Shown here one piece after another: positions 27,845-38,420 of a stretch of 64,000 nucleotides of DNA. The stretch covers positions 301,997 through 365,996 of the forward strand of contig CAVQOL010000002.1 in the NCBI GenBank assembly GCA_963714415.1, read 5' to 3'. Below the pieces are notes generated by a model. It was given only the letters and a program-made list of their open reading frames with translations. It ran no database searches and was not told the origin of the DNA. Source of the stretch: JAGXRK01 sp963714415. GTDB lineage: Bacteria > Bacteroidota > Ignavibacteria > Ignavibacteriales > Ignavibacteriaceae. The first letter of the stretch is position 1; each line of letters opens with the position of its first letter. Both the position numbers and the translations under genes were made by a program.

Positions 27845-30355
27845 ATGAAAATGGACGGAAATTTTTCAGATAGATTGCAGGATGTAATTAGGTTAAGCAG
27901 AGAAGAAGCTCTCCGACTCGGGCACGATTATATAGGAACCGAGCATTTGCTGCTTGGAATTATCCGTGAAGGGCAGGGAGTGGCTGTAAGAATTTTACGC
28001 AATCTTGACTGCGATTTGGTGAAACTTAAAAAAGCTATAGAAGATACTGTGAGAACTTCAGGTGGAACTTTAACAATTGGAAATATTCCCCTTACTAAAC
28101 AGGCAGAAAAAGTTTTAAAGATTACTCAGATTGAATCTAAAATTTATAAAGCAGATGTTATCGGTACAGAACATCTTCTTCTATCTCTGTTAAGAGATGA
28201 AGATAATATCGCAACTCAGATACTACATCAATTTAATGTAAGCTACGATGCAGCACGAAATGAACTTAATGCAATGCTGAGCAGCAAAAATCCCAAAGAT
28301 CCTAATGCGCAAAGACCTCCACTTATTGATAAAAAAACGGATAAAACAAAAACACCAGTTCTGGATAATTTCGGAAGAGATCTTACCAGGCTTGCAGTGG
28401 AAGATAAGCTTGATCCGGTTGTTGGAAGAGAAAAAGAGATTGAACGAGTTGCTCAAATTCTCAGCAGAAGAAAAAAGAATAATCCTGTACTCATCGGCGA
28501 ACCGGGTGTAGGTAAAACTGCAATTGCAGAAGGACTTGCTCTGAGAATTGTTCAGAAAAAAGTGCCAAGGACTTTACAGGATAAAAGAGTTGTTACTCTT
28601 GATCTTGCCGGACTTGTTGCAGGAACAAAGTACCGCGGTCAGTTCGAAGAAAGAATGAAAGCTTTAATGAACGAACTTGAAAAAGCTAAAGATGTAATTC
28701 TTTTTATTGACGAGCTACATACTATTGTTGGTGCAGGTGGAGCATCCGGTTCACTTGATGCTTCTAATATGTTCAAACCTGCTCTTTCACGCGGCGATAT
28801 TCAGTGCATTGGTGCAACAACTCTTGATGAATACAGAAAATATATTGAAACCGATGGCGCACTCGATCGACGATTCCAAAAAATTATGGTTGATCCACCA
28901 ACTTATGATGAAACTCTTCAAATACTTGAGAACATTAAATTCAAATATGAGGAACATCACAGAGTTCACTACTCTCAGGATGCAATTGAGTCCGCGGTAA
29001 AACTCAGTAACCGGTATATAACCGACAGACATTTACCCGATAAAGCTATTGATGTTATTGATGAAGCAGGTTCACGTGTTCATATGGGTAATTTTGAAGT
29101 GCCTCAGGAAGTCCTTATTCTTGAAGAAGAAATTGATAATGTCAGAAAAGAAAAAGCACTTGTTGTTAAGCAGCAGGATTATGAAGAAGCTGCACGACTG
29201 CGTGACAAAGAACGTAATCTTCAATCTGATCTTGAAACTGCAAAGCGTGAATGGGATGCTAAAACTAAAGACATCGTTCACGACGTTACCGAAGAGGATA
29301 TCGCTACTGTTGTTGCTATGATGACCGGCATTCCTGTTAATAGAATTGCTCAGACTGAATCTGAAAAATTATTGAAGATGGACGATGCATTGAAGCAATC
29401 AATAGTTGGACAGGATGAAGCGGTTATAAAACTAACCAAAGCCATTCGCAGAACCAGAGCAGGATTGAAAAATCCGGACAGACCGATTGGAAGTTTTATT
29501 TTCTTAGGTCCAACCGGTGTTGGAAAAACAGAACTTTGCAAAGCACTCGCAAGATATTTATTTGATACAGAAGATTCGCTTATTAGAATTGATATGAGTG
29601 AGTATATGGAAAAATTCTCGCTGTCAAGATTAGTTGGAGCGCCTCCGGGATATGTTGGGTATGAAGAGGGTGGTCAGCTTACTGAAAAGGTAAGAAGAAA
29701 ACCTTATTCAGTTGTCTTGTTTGATGAAATTGAAAAAGCTCATCCGGATATTTACAGCATCCTTCTTCAGGTTCTTGATGACGGAGTTTTAACGGATAGT
29801 CTGGGTCGTAAAGTTGATTTCAAGAATACTATCATTATTATGACTTCTAATATTGGAACCAAGGATATTAAGAATATTGGTTCGTTTGGTTTCGGCGGTG
29901 ATGAATCAAAAGGCAAGTATGAAAGCCTTAAAAACACAGTTGAAGATGCAATGAAGAGATTGTTTAATCCTGAATTCCTAAATAGAGTTGATGAAACAAT
30001 TGTATTCAGAAATCTTGAGAAGGAAGACATCAAGCAAATAATTAATATCGAGATTAAGGATGTTCTTAACAATATAAAAGAACATAAAATGAAACTTGTT
30101 CTTGATGAATCTGCAAAAGAATTTCTGGTTGAAAAAGGATTTGATCCTAAATTTGGTGCAAGACCGTTACGCAGAGCAATCCAACGTTATGTTGAAGATC
30201 CGCTTGCTGAAGAAATTCTTAAAGGTTCGTTCAAAGAAAAATCTACAATTGTTGTTAAACACGGTTCAAATCCTGAAGAGCTTGTTTTTATTGATGAAGC
30301 GGATTTGAATACAAGTTCGGATGAAGTTGAGAAACCAGATAAAACTGAAGCATAA
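27845..30355 (+). CDS. clpC: ATP-dependent Clp protease ATPase subunit ClpC
   Basis: 836 residues. ClpC unfolds proteins and feeds them to ClpP. The N-terminal double Clp_N repeat (DYIGTEHLLLGIIREGQGVA and DVIGTEHLLLSLLRDED) is followed by AAA1 with Walker A GEPGVGKTAIAEGLA and Walker B VILFIDELHTIVGAGG. A UVR-like coiled region (QQDYEEAARLRDKERNLQ) identifies ClpC rather than ClpB. AAA2 has GPTGVGKTELCKALA and SVVLFDEIEKAHPDI. The C-terminal domain has DPKFGARPLRRAIQRYVEDPLAEEIL. It is intact and stands alone, followed by a doubled terminator. Confidence 0.97.
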   Translation: MKMDGNFSDRLQDVIRLSREEALRLGHDYIGTEHLLLGIIREGQGVAVRILRNLDCDLVKLKKAIEDTVRTSGGTLTIGNIPLTKQAEKVLKITQIESKIYKADVIGTEHLLLSLLRDEDNIATQILHQFNVSYDAARNELNAMLSSKNPKDPNAQRPPLIDKKTDKTKTPVLDNFGRDLTRLAVEDKLDPVVGREKEIERVAQILSRRKKNNPVLIGEPGVGKTAIAEGLALRIVQKKVPRTLQDKRVVTLDLAGLVAGTKYRGQFEERMKALMNELEKAKDVILFIDELHTIVGAGGASGSLDASNMFKPALSRGDIQCIGATTLDEYRKYIETDGALDRRFQKIMVDPPTYDETLQILENIKFKYEEHHRVHYSQDAIESAVKLSNRYITDRHLPDKAIDVIDEAGSRVHMGNFEVPQEVLILEEEIDNVRKEKALVVKQQDYEEAARLRDKERNLQSDLETAKREWDAKTKDIVHDVTEEDIATVVAMMTGIPVNRIAQTESEKLLKMDDALKQSIVGQDEAVIKLTKAIRRTRAGLKNPDRPIGSFIFLGPTGVGKTELCKALARYLFDTEDSLIRIDMSEYMEKFSLSRLVGAPPGYVGYEEGGQLTEKVRRKPYSVVLFDEIEKAHPDIYSILLQVLDDGVLTDSLGRKVDFKNTIIIMTSNIGTKDIKNIGSFGFGGDESKGKYESLKNTVEDAMKRLFNPEFLNRVDETIVFRNLEKEDIKQIINIEIKDVLNNIKEHKMKLVLDESAKEFLVEKGFDPKFGARPLRRAIQRYVEDPLAEEILKGSFKEKSTIVVKHGSNPEELVFIDEADLNTSSDEVEKPDKTEA

Positions 30356-30380
30356 ACAATAAATTAATTCAGATTAAGTT

Positions 30381-30411
30381 AAACCCGGTTCAAATTTGAA
30401 TCGGGTTTTTT
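30381..30411 (+). terminator. clpC terminator, first copy
   Basis: A 13-bp perfect-length palindrome (AACCCGGTTCAAA/TTTGAATCGGGTT, one G:T pair) followed by T6. It is the first of two tandem copies. Confidence 0.9.
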
Positions 30412-30436
30412 GTTGATTAAATTTTTACAACTTAAT

Positions 30437-30467
30437 AAACCCGGTTCAAATTTGAATCGGGTTTTTT
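30437..30467 (+). terminator. clpC terminator, second copy
   Basis: The 31 bp are identical to the first copy and lie 56 bp downstream. The 25-bp tails after each copy are also nearly the same, so the whole unit was tandemly duplicated. Confidence 0.9.
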
Positions 30468-30516
30468 GTTGTTTAAATTTGTACAATCTTAATAAAAAAA
30501 ATCGAAAAGTTTTTAG

Positions 30517-31104
30517 ATGAGCTTAAGTGAAAATGAAGTTCTTGAAATATTTACAAAAACAGAAGCATTATTAAACGGACATTTCCTTCTTACTTCAGGA
30601 AGGCATAGTGATAAATATTTTCAATGTGCAAAAGTATTACAGTATCCGAATTATACAGAACAGGTTTGTTCAAACATTGCAGATTTTTTTAAGGATTTTG
30701 ATATTGATACAGTTATCGCCCCTGCAATGGGTGGAATAATTGTCGGTAATGAAGTTGCCCGCCAGCTCGGTAAACGATCAATCTTTACTGAACGTGAAGA
30801 AAAGATTATGACACTTCGCAGAGGTTTCACTCTTGAAAAAGGTGAAAAAGTTCTTGTCTGTGAAGATGTTGTAACTACAGGAGGCTCTGTATTTGAAGTA
30901 ATTGAAATTGTCAAATCGTTTGGTGCTGAAGTAGCTGGAGTAGGATTTATTGTTGATCGCAGCAATGGAAAAGTTAATTTTGGTTATCCTCAAAAAAGTA
31001 CTCTAACGGTTGAGGTGATATCCTATCCTCCTGATGATTGTCCGCTTTGTAAAGAAAATAAAATTCAACTGGTTAAACCAGGTTCAAGAAAGGCTGTAAA
31101 ATGA
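30517..31104 (+). CDS. pyrE: Orotate phosphoribosyltransferase
   Basis: 195 residues; it converts orotate and PRPP to OMP in pyrimidine synthesis. Seen: HFLLTSGRHSDKYFQCAK near the N-terminus, VIAPAMGGIIVGNEVARQ, and the PRPP-binding motif VLVCEDVVTTGGSVFEVIE. The C-terminus CPLCKENKIQLVKPGSRK is typical of the long bacterial PyrE group. It overlaps the mscS start by 4 bp. Confidence 0.95.
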   Translation: MSLSENEVLEIFTKTEALLNGHFLLTSGRHSDKYFQCAKVLQYPNYTEQVCSNIADFFKDFDIDTVIAPAMGGIIVGNEVARQLGKRSIFTEREEKIMTLRRGFTLEKGEKVLVCEDVVTTGGSVFEVIEIVKSFGAEVAGVGFIVDRSNGKVNFGYPQKSTLTVEVISYPPDDCPLCKENKIQLVKPGSRKAVK

Positions 31105-32230
31105 ATTTCTTTTTAGATCCATTAAGAAACTTCCTTCAGGACGAATTATTATATCGAGTTGTACTAATAGTAATCACTATAGTACTGTCATTCCTGATTT
31201 CTAAAATGCTTGGTTTTATTCTTAAAAGAATAGTTAAACCCTTTGTAGCGAAAACTGAAACAGAACTTGACGACAAATTGCTGGCTATCATCGGTTCGGG
31301 AATTTACAAAATTGCATTTCCTTGGTGGAATTTTTCTTTCTCTGGAAATATTTAATAAAGGAATCAGATCAGAGTCGAAATTACTTGCTGAACCCTTAAT
31401 TAAAATATATCCATTCCTTGATACAGTGACTGCTGATTCTTGATGCAATTTTGTTCGTAGTTTTCATTGTTATTGTACTGAGAATCTTTTTCAAGTTGTA
31501 AATCTTGCATTTGACTGGTATGCAGAAAGAATTAATGCTGAAGCAGATAAAGATCTCAGCGGCAGTCTTTTTCCTCTTACTAAAAAAAGTTTCAAAAATA
31601 TTGTTGTTTGCACTTGGTGTTGTGATTGTACTGGCAAAATTTAATGTGGATATCAGCGCATTTGTTGTTTCACTAGGAGTTGGTTCTCTGGCAATTGCAC
31701 TTGCAGCACAGGAAACAATTTCTAATATGATATCCGGTTTTATTATAATGATTGATCGTCCTTTCCGCATCGGCGATCGAATTCGTTATGGCGATAACAA
31801 AATAGGCGATGTTGTTGAAATTGGAATTCGCAGCACAAAAATTCAGGATTTTGATAACAATATTGTTGTAATTCCAAATAACGAAATTGTTAATTCCAGC
31901 TTAGTTAATATCACTTATCCAACTACATTAACAAGAGTTACTGTTGAAGTTGGTGTTGCTTATGGTTCAGATATAAACAAAGTTAAAAAAGTTATGCTCA
32001 AGGCTGCAGAAGGAGATCCTGATCTGTCTACTCAAAAACCGCCGGATGTTTTCTTTATAAATTTTGGCGATTCATCACTCGATTTTCGCCTCGTTGCATT
32101 TACTGATCATTACCTTAGTGCCTGGTTAATGCAGTGCAGGTTAAGAGAAAATATTTATGAATTGTTCAATAAAGAAGGAATCGAAATTCCTTTCCCGCAA
32201 AGAGTTATTCATTACCCAAATAAATCATAG
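31101..32230 (+). CDS. MscS-family mechanosensitive channel (several frameshifts)
   Basis: About 375 residues when repaired. MscS channels release solutes under hypo-osmotic stress. The pore helix region is clear: VDISAFVVSLGVGSLAIALAAQETISNMISGFIIMIDRPFRIGD, followed by the beta domain (VGDVVEIGIRSTKIQDFDNNIVVIPNNEIVNSSLVNITYP) and a C-terminal alpha/beta domain. The N-terminal third has frame breaks near 31320 (extra C), 31437-31441 (extra T), 31494-31498 (missing base) and at the A7 run 31582-31588 (should be A6). Four indels in 270 bp is dense, so partial decay is possible, but the conserved C-terminal two thirds are intact. Confidence 0.85.
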
Positions 32231-32254
32231 GATTATTATGAAAAATAAATTTAT

Positions 32255-32343
32255 GTAATAGAACGCAGATAGTGTGGAATAAAAAGATTATCGCTGATTT
32301 TTATCCGTTTAAATCCGTCAAATCCGTGGCATCAGTGTTCTAT
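32255..32343. repeat. Small palindromic element in the 5' end of the M64 gene
   Basis: About 88 bp with imperfect inverted ends: AATAGAAC-C-GAT at the left and ATC-G-GTTCTATT at the right, with further pairing GGA/TCC inside. The middle has repeated ATCCGT units. It lies directly after an ATGAAAAATAAATTTATG start region and directly before the signal-peptide core of the next gene. No transposase is present, so it would be a non-autonomous element. Confidence 0.7.
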
Positions 32344-33599
32344 TTATTTCTGATTTTGTTTTCAACCGCATCTTTTGCACAAATAAAATTTGATGATTAT
32401 TTCTTTGATAAAACATTAAGATTAGATTATTACCATACAGGTAATCATGAAGAAGATTTTTATTCTTTCGATGAATTAATTGAAGAACCATTTTGGGCCG
32501 GATCAAAGGTAAACCTTATCGATAAATTTAATTTTGGCAACTATAAATTTGTTGTAATTGATGAAAAATCGGGAAAGCCGATTTACTCAAGAACATATTC
32601 TACTTTATTTGCAGAATGGCAAACCGTTGATGAGGCAAAAGAAACTTATAAATCATTCAGTGAAACAGTTGTTTTTCCTTTTCCAAAGAACAATGTTGTT
32701 GTTGAATTTTATGGAAGGGACAGGCAAAATAATCTCGTCAAAAAATTTGAGTACAAAATTGATTCATCAAACTATTTCATCAAAAAAGAAAGACCGATGA
32801 AATATGAAACTATGAAAGTTTTATATAACGGTGATCCGGCAAATAAAGTTGATGTTGCTTTCATTCCCGAAGGTTATACCAGGAAGAAATGGAGAGATTC
32901 AAAGAAGATTGCCAAAAGTTTGCAGTATATTTTTTTAATGCTTCCCCATTCAAAGAAAATAAAAATAATTTTAATATTTGGGCAGTTTTAGCACCTTCAA
33001 AAGAATCCGGCACAGATATTCCTGCAGACAATATCTGGAAAAACAGTTTGCTTAATTCAACTTTCTACACTTTTGATCTTGAAAGATATTTGATGACATC
33101 TGACAATAAAGCATTGCGTCACGTTGCATCAAATGTTCCTTACGATCAGATTTTTATCATAGTGAATTCAGGTAAATATGGCGGCGGAGCTATATACAAC
33201 CATTACTCAGTTTGCGTAAATAATAATATACATGAGGAGTATGTTTTCACTCACGAATTTGGTCACGGTTTTGCATTTTTGGCTGATGAGTATTATACCT
33301 CTGATGTAGCATATAATGATTTCTATGATCTGACTGTTGAACCGCTTGAACCAAATATAACAACGCTTGTTGATTTTGATTTAAAATGGAAAAATATGGT
33401 TGAAGATGAAATTCCTGTTCCAACACCTTCTACTAAAGAATTTAAAGATAAAGTTGGCGCATTTGAAGGCGGCGGTTATGTTGCAAAAGGTGTTTATCGT
33501 CCGAAGCAGGATTGTTCAATGAAATCTATTTCCGTAGATAATTTTTGTCCTGTTTGTAAACAGGCAATTCAGGATATGATAGATTTTTATATTGAGTAA
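32272..33599 (+). CDS. Secreted M64-family (IgA peptidase-like) metallopeptidase, one frameshift, altered N-terminus
   Basis: About 442 residues. The zinc motif THEFGHGFAFLADEYY (HExxH followed by DEY) and FIPEGYT upstream are typical of peptidase M64. A hydrophobic signal core (VFYLFLILFSTASFAQ) precedes the mature part. The frame breaks near 32883-32887, where one extra A restores GYTRKEMERFKEDCQKF. The current GTG start lies inside a palindromic element. The likely ancestral start is ATG 32238 (MKNKFM) preceded by an AGGAT site, now cut off by a TAA at 32256. Whether the product is still made and exported is unclear. Confidence 0.82.
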
Positions 33600-33625
33600 G
33601 ATTAAAAACATTAAGAAAGTAAAAA

Positions 33626-34864
33626 TTGGATCAGAAAAAACTTCACAGGACAATAGAAATAATAGCTTCAAAAAAGTTTTCTTCAGATGAAGAATTATTA
33701 AAAACTGTTCTTAAAGAAATTGTTGATGATAAAAGTATTGAAAATGTAAATGGAGGAAGAGTCTGGAAATTACATTCCGAACTTGGCGGTTATAAACTTC
33801 TCTATCAGTGTGGTAAACTGCAAAAATTATCATCCGGACTTCTTATAAAAATAAGTGATTATCCTACTTTCGATTTGATATCGAAAGAAAGAACTATCCT
33901 GGCTAATGAAACTAACGAACTCCTTCGGAAAAAAGGCATCTTTAAATTTTCTGCATCCGGACTTGGATTTAAAAGTAAAGTAGATGGCAAGCCCTATTTC
34001 GACTATATACTTGCATTAAATAGTGATTCGATAAACGAAGAATTGAGAATCACGCTTAGCATAGTAGCCACGGCATTAACCTCTCAAATTAAACAAAGAC
34101 GATACTCCGCAAGTGCTAATAACCTTAAAGCAGATATCGACAAAGCCAGGCAACTTCAGAAAAGTATTCTTCCCGAACATGAATACAGTTTTTTTAACTA
34201 TGATATTTATGGATTGACTTTTCCAGCAGAAATTGTTGGAGGAGATTTTTTCGATTACCTTGAAATTGGCGACAGCAAAGAAATTTTAGGTATTGCCCTT
34301 GGCGATGCTGCAAGTAAAGGTGTTGCCGCATCCGCAGAAGCAATGTACATATCGGGTGCGTTGAGAATGGCAAGTAACTTTGAAATAAAAATTTCTCCGT
34401 TGATGCAAAGAATGAATCAGCTTGTAAATAAGATATTTGAAGACGATAAATTCATTTCTGTCTTTTATGGTGAAATTCATTCTGACGAGAAAGGATTATT
34501 CTTGTATGCAAATGCCGGACATAACCCGCCCATATTTCTGAAAAACAAATCCAACAAAGTTGAATATCTTCAACCAACAGGTCCGGTGCTTGGTCCTGTT
34601 CCACATGCAAAATATAATATTGAAAGCATCAATTTTGAATTAGGAGATATTCTCGTTCTTTTCTCTGATGGTATAACTGAATCTGCTAATTCAAATTATG
34701 AACAATTTGGCGAAAAGAGATTAACGAAAATTATCAGAAAGAATAACGATAAAACACCAAAAGAAATCGTTTACAAAATTTTGGATGAAGTTATTAAATA
34801 TTCTAAGAACGGTCTATATTCAGATGATAAAACCTTAGTTGTAATTAAACGTGTAAAAGTATGA
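33626..34864 (+). CDS. Soluble SpoIIE/PP2C serine phosphatase
   Basis: 412 residues from a TTG start. The N-terminal ~170 residues look GAF-like and lack membrane segments. The linker LKADIDKARQLQKSILPE leads into the phosphatase: VGGDFFDYLE, LGDAASKGVAASAEAM, LYANAGHNPPIF, LFSDGITESAN and YSDDKTLVVIK. The motif ASKGVA replaces the usual SGKG, a mild variation. It is the fourth such enzyme in the window and has no STAS or kinase gene next to it, so it probably feeds into the network at 5-12 kb or another one elsewhere. Confidence 0.88.
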   Translation: MDQKKLHRTIEIIASKKFSSDEELLKTVLKEIVDDKSIENVNGGRVWKLHSELGGYKLLYQCGKLQKLSSGLLIKISDYPTFDLISKERTILANETNELLRKKGIFKFSASGLGFKSKVDGKPYFDYILALNSDSINEELRITLSIVATALTSQIKQRRYSASANNLKADIDKARQLQKSILPEHEYSFFNYDIYGLTFPAEIVGGDFFDYLEIGDSKEILGIALGDAASKGVAASAEAMYISGALRMASNFEIKISPLMQRMNQLVNKIFEDDKFISVFYGEIHSDEKGLFLYANAGHNPPIFLKNKSNKVEYLQPTGPVLGPVPHAKYNIESINFELGDILVLFSDGITESANSNYEQFGEKRLTKIIRKNNDKTPKEIVYKILDEVIKYSKNGLYSDDKTLVVIKRVKV

Positions 34865-34891
34865 TCTGCCGTTAATAATCAGGAGAATATT

Positions 34892-36257
34892 ATGATTCAA
34901 TCAATAAATCCTTATGATAATTCACTAATAAAAACTTATCATGAAATGACAAACAATGAAGTAGATTCAATTCTTCAATCTTCACAGCAGTCATTTAATG
35001 AATGGAAACGCGTTCCTATATCGCAACGGGCTGCTCTTATGAAAAAAGCCGGAGCGGTTTTAAGAAGTAATATTAAAGAATACTCTGAATTGATGACTAT
35101 AGAAATGGGAAAGCCAATTGTACAATCCCGTGCTGAAGTTGAAAAGTGTGCCTGGGTTTGTGATTACTATGCAGAGAATGCAGAAAAATTTTTACAGGAT
35201 GAAATCGTTCAAACAGATGCATCAAAAAGTTTTGTCAGCTATCAACCGCTTGGAGTTATACTTGCCATTATGCCGTGGAATTTTCCTTTCTGGCAGGTTA
35301 TAAGATTTGCAGCACCTACTTTAATGGCAGGCAATAACTGGTGTCTTGAAACATGCTTCAAATGTAACCGGATCTGCTCTTGCAATTGAAAATATTTTTA
35401 AGAAAGCCGGATTTCCGGAAAATGTTTTCAGAACTCTTGTCCTCTCGTCTAAAAATGTTAAGCGCGTAATTGAAAATCCTATTATTCAAGCTGTAAGCAT
35501 TACGGGCAGTGTTCCGGCAGGTAAAGCAGTTGCATCTGCAGCAGGATCTGTTCTTAAAAAATGCGTGCTTGAATTAGGTGGAAGTGATCCTTACGTTGTT
35601 CTTGAAGATGCTGATCTTGAAGCTGCTGCCGATACGTGTGTAACGTCAAGATTAATAAACGGGGGACAAAGCTGTATTGCTGCAAAGAGATTTATAATTG
35701 TTGAATCAGTATTTGATAAGTTCGAAAAACTTTTTACTGATAAAATGACATCAAAAAAAATGGGAAATCCTCTCGATGAATCTAAAGATATTGGTCCGCA
35801 GGCAAGTATTCCTCTTAGAGATGAACTTCATGATCAGGTTTTAAGATCAATAAAAGCGGGAGCAAAATTATTATTAGGTGGAGAAATTCCTTCCGGTAAG
35901 AATGCATTCTATCCGCCGACTGTTCTTACAAATGTAACTCCGGGAATGCCGGCTTTTGATGAAGAGTTGTTCGGTCCTGTTGCCGCTTTAATAAAAGCCA
36001 AAGATGAAGCTGAAGCAATAAAATTAGCTAATCAGTCTGTTTTTGGTTTGGGCTCTGCAGTGTTTACGGAAAATATTAAACGAGGTGAACGAATTGCAAA
36101 AGAAGAATTAAATGCCGGTAGTTCTTTTGTGAATGCATTCGTAAGATCAGATCCTCGATTACCTTTTGGCGGAATAAAAGAATCCGGTTACGGAAGAGAA
36201 CTTTCTCCCTTTGGTATAAAAGAGTTCGTGAATATCAAAACAGTTTATGTAAAGTAG
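34892..36257 (+). CDS. Aldehyde dehydrogenase, succinate-semialdehyde dehydrogenase type (one frameshift)
   Basis: About 455 residues, NAD(P)-dependent oxidation of an aldehyde to an acid. Motifs: PWNFPFWQVIRFAAPTLMAGN, the VSITGSVPAGKAVASAAG cofactor loop, LELGGSDPYVVLEDADLE with the general-base Glu, NGGQSCIAAKR with the catalytic Cys, and EELFGPVAALI. The frame breaks at 35336-35337, where dropping one A gives GNTGVLKHASNVTGSA. It most resembles GabD/YneI-like short SSADHs, but the exact substrate cannot be fixed. A strong ribosome site (AGGAG) precedes the ATG. Confidence 0.92.
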
Positions 36258-36356
36258 TGCTTATTTACGAATTATAAATTCAGATTCAATTAGAGTTTTT
36301 AGTGGACTTTTATCAAAATATTTTTTATTAAGTATTCAAACAAAATAAATTTTATT

Positions 36357-37679
36357 ATGGAAACAGCAATTGATAGTCTAGATGCTTTTCATCATTTGAA
36401 GATGGTACCTGAACCTTTATTAGAATCGGGAAATTTGTTAACAATTCTTCAAGGTCTGGGAACAGTAATATTCATCGGACTTTTAATCGGACTTGAGCGT
36501 GAACATTCTCGATCAAAGGACCAGAAAATATTTGCGGGTATAAGAACATTTCCACTAATTGGAATTTTGGGCTTCCTTACGGCACTGGCTTCATCGCTTA
36601 CTTCTGAGTTGGTTTACGTTGCTGTATTATTTGGATTCTCGGGGCTTTTAATAACTGCTTATTTTTCTGCAACCAAAGACGGAAGACTTGGCGGTACATC
36701 CGAAGTAACAGGATTTCTCGTTTTTATTTTAGGTACAATGGTTTACTGGGGATATCTTCTTCTTCCCGTTATAATTGCAATTATAATTACAATTTTCTTA
36801 TCTCTTAAAATTCAGCTTCACACTTTTGTTGGAAAAATCAGCGGTGAAGATATTTTTGCCACGCTTAAATTAGCAATCATATCAATTATAATTTTACCTT
36901 TGTTACCGGATAAAACTTTCGGTCCACTGGATGTTCTTAATCCTCGCTTAATTTGGTATATGGTAATATTCATTAGTGGAATAAGTTTTATCGGCTATTT
37001 TTTCATCAAACTTTTAGGTAAAGATAGAGGAATTGTTTTAACAGGATTACTAGGCGGATTAGTCTCAAGCACTGCGGTTGCATTTTCTTTATCAAAGAAG
37101 AGCATTCAGGAGCCGCAGTTGTCTTACAATTATTCAATTGGTATTGTGCTGGCTTCAGCAATGATGTTCGTACGTGTATTTATAATTGTGCTTGTTATAA
37201 ACAGTGCATTAGTCTCAAATCTTTGGATTCCGCTTCTTGTTTTTGCTATTATAGGATATATTGTCAGTCGAATAATGTATAAAAAAGGATCTAAGAATGA
37301 ATCTTCTGAAATTGAGATAAGCAATCCTTTTGAACTTAAGTCTGCCTTTTTATTCGGACTTTTATTCGCAGTAGTGATCTTTGGTGCAAAAGCCGCACAG
37401 GTTTATCTCGGCGATCAGGGAATTTATGCGGCAAGTGCTCTGGCAGGATTAACAAGTGTTGACGCTATTGCTCTTTCCATTACCAAACTGTCATCAGATA
37501 ATTTGGTTTTTCTTGTTGCTGAGAAAGCTATTATTATTGCGTTGATATCTAATACAATTGTAAAAATGTTAATTACAGTTATCTGGGGTTCACCCGAGCT
37601 TAAGAAATCCGCAATAAAAGGTCTTAGTCTCGTTTTAATTGTTCCTGTGATCTATCTGATTACACTTTTCATTTTTTGA
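36357..37679 (+). CDS. MgtC/DUF4010 family membrane protein
   Basis: 440 residues with about 11-12 hydrophobic segments. The N-terminal part has the MgtC/SapB signature (GLLIGLEREHSR, FAGIRTFPLIGILGFL, RLGGTSEVTGFLVFILG). The C-terminal half is DUF4010 (GLLGGLVSSTAVAFSLSKKS and YAASALAGLTSVDAIALSITKLS). Its function is not established; a transport or envelope homeostasis role is usual speculation. It is monocistronic or cotranscribed with truA 12 bp downstream. Confidence 0.88.
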   Translation: METAIDSLDAFHHLKMVPEPLLESGNLLTILQGLGTVIFIGLLIGLEREHSRSKDQKIFAGIRTFPLIGILGFLTALASSLTSELVYVAVLFGFSGLLITAYFSATKDGRLGGTSEVTGFLVFILGTMVYWGYLLLPVIIAIIITIFLSLKIQLHTFVGKISGEDIFATLKLAIISIIILPLLPDKTFGPLDVLNPRLIWYMVIFISGISFIGYFFIKLLGKDRGIVLTGLLGGLVSSTAVAFSLSKKSIQEPQLSYNYSIGIVLASAMMFVRVFIIVLVINSALVSNLWIPLLVFAIIGYIVSRIMYKKGSKNESSEIEISNPFELKSAFLFGLLFAVVIFGAKAAQVYLGDQGIYAASALAGLTSVDAIALSITKLSSDNLVFLVAEKAIIIALISNTIVKMLITVIWGSPELKKSAIKGLSLVLIVPVIYLITLFIF

Positions 37680-37691
37680 TTTGGATAATAA

Positions 37692-38420
37692 GTGAATAAT
37701 TATAAACTGATAATTCAGTATGATGGAACTGATTATTCAGGTTGGCAAACGCAGATTAACGCAAAAACAATCCAGCAGACAATTACCTATTCAATAGAAA
37801 CAATCATCAAAGAAAAAGTAAATTTGATTGGTTCCGGAAGAACTGATACCGGCGTTCATGCAATTGGTCAGACGGCAAATTTCAGAATTGATAAGGAACT
37901 CGACCTTTATAAGTTCAAGTATTCATTAAATTCAATTCTGCCATATGATATTTCCGTATTAGCAATGGAAAAAGTTAATATTGATTTTCACGCAAGATTC
38001 GATGCAAAGAAAAGAACTTATATTTATCTTATTTCAAAACATAAGTCACCCTTCTTTAGAAAATATTCCTATCATTATCACGGTGGACTAAATCTTTCTG
38101 AATTGAATAACCTCAGCAAACATTTTTTGGGCAATAAAGATTTCACTTCATTCAGTAAAAAGAATACGGAGATTGATAATATGTTTTGTGAAGTTTATGA
38201 TGCTAAATGGTACGGGAAAGATGATCTTGTAGTCTTTGAAATAAGTGCAAGTCGTTTTCTTCATGGAATGGTTAGAACAATTACGGGAACAATTCTCAAA
38301 GTATCAGAAACGCAAGGCAGTAGAGAATTTATAAACAAAATATTTGAAGAGAAAAACAGAGAAGCTGCTCTAATGGCTGTTCCTGCTCACGGCTTGTTTT
38401 TACATAGTGTGGAATATTAA
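37692..38420 (+). CDS. truA: tRNA pseudouridine synthase A
   Basis: 242 residues from a GTG start. TruA makes pseudouridine at positions 38-40 of tRNA anticodon arms. The catalytic Asp is in GSGRTDTGVHAIGQ. Also seen: IIQYDGTDYSGWQ at the N-terminus, FHARFDAKKRTYIYLI, and FLHGMVRTITGTIL near the C-terminus. Confidence 0.95.
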   Translation: MNNYKLIIQYDGTDYSGWQTQINAKTIQQTITYSIETIIKEKVNLIGSGRTDTGVHAIGQTANFRIDKELDLYKFKYSLNSILPYDISVLAMEKVNIDFHARFDAKKRTYIYLISKHKSPFFRKYSYHYHGGLNLSELNNLSKHFLGNKDFTSFSKKNTEIDNMFCEVYDAKWYGKDDLVVFEISASRFLHGMVRTITGTILKVSETQGSREFINKIFEEKNREAALMAVPAHGLFLHSVEY

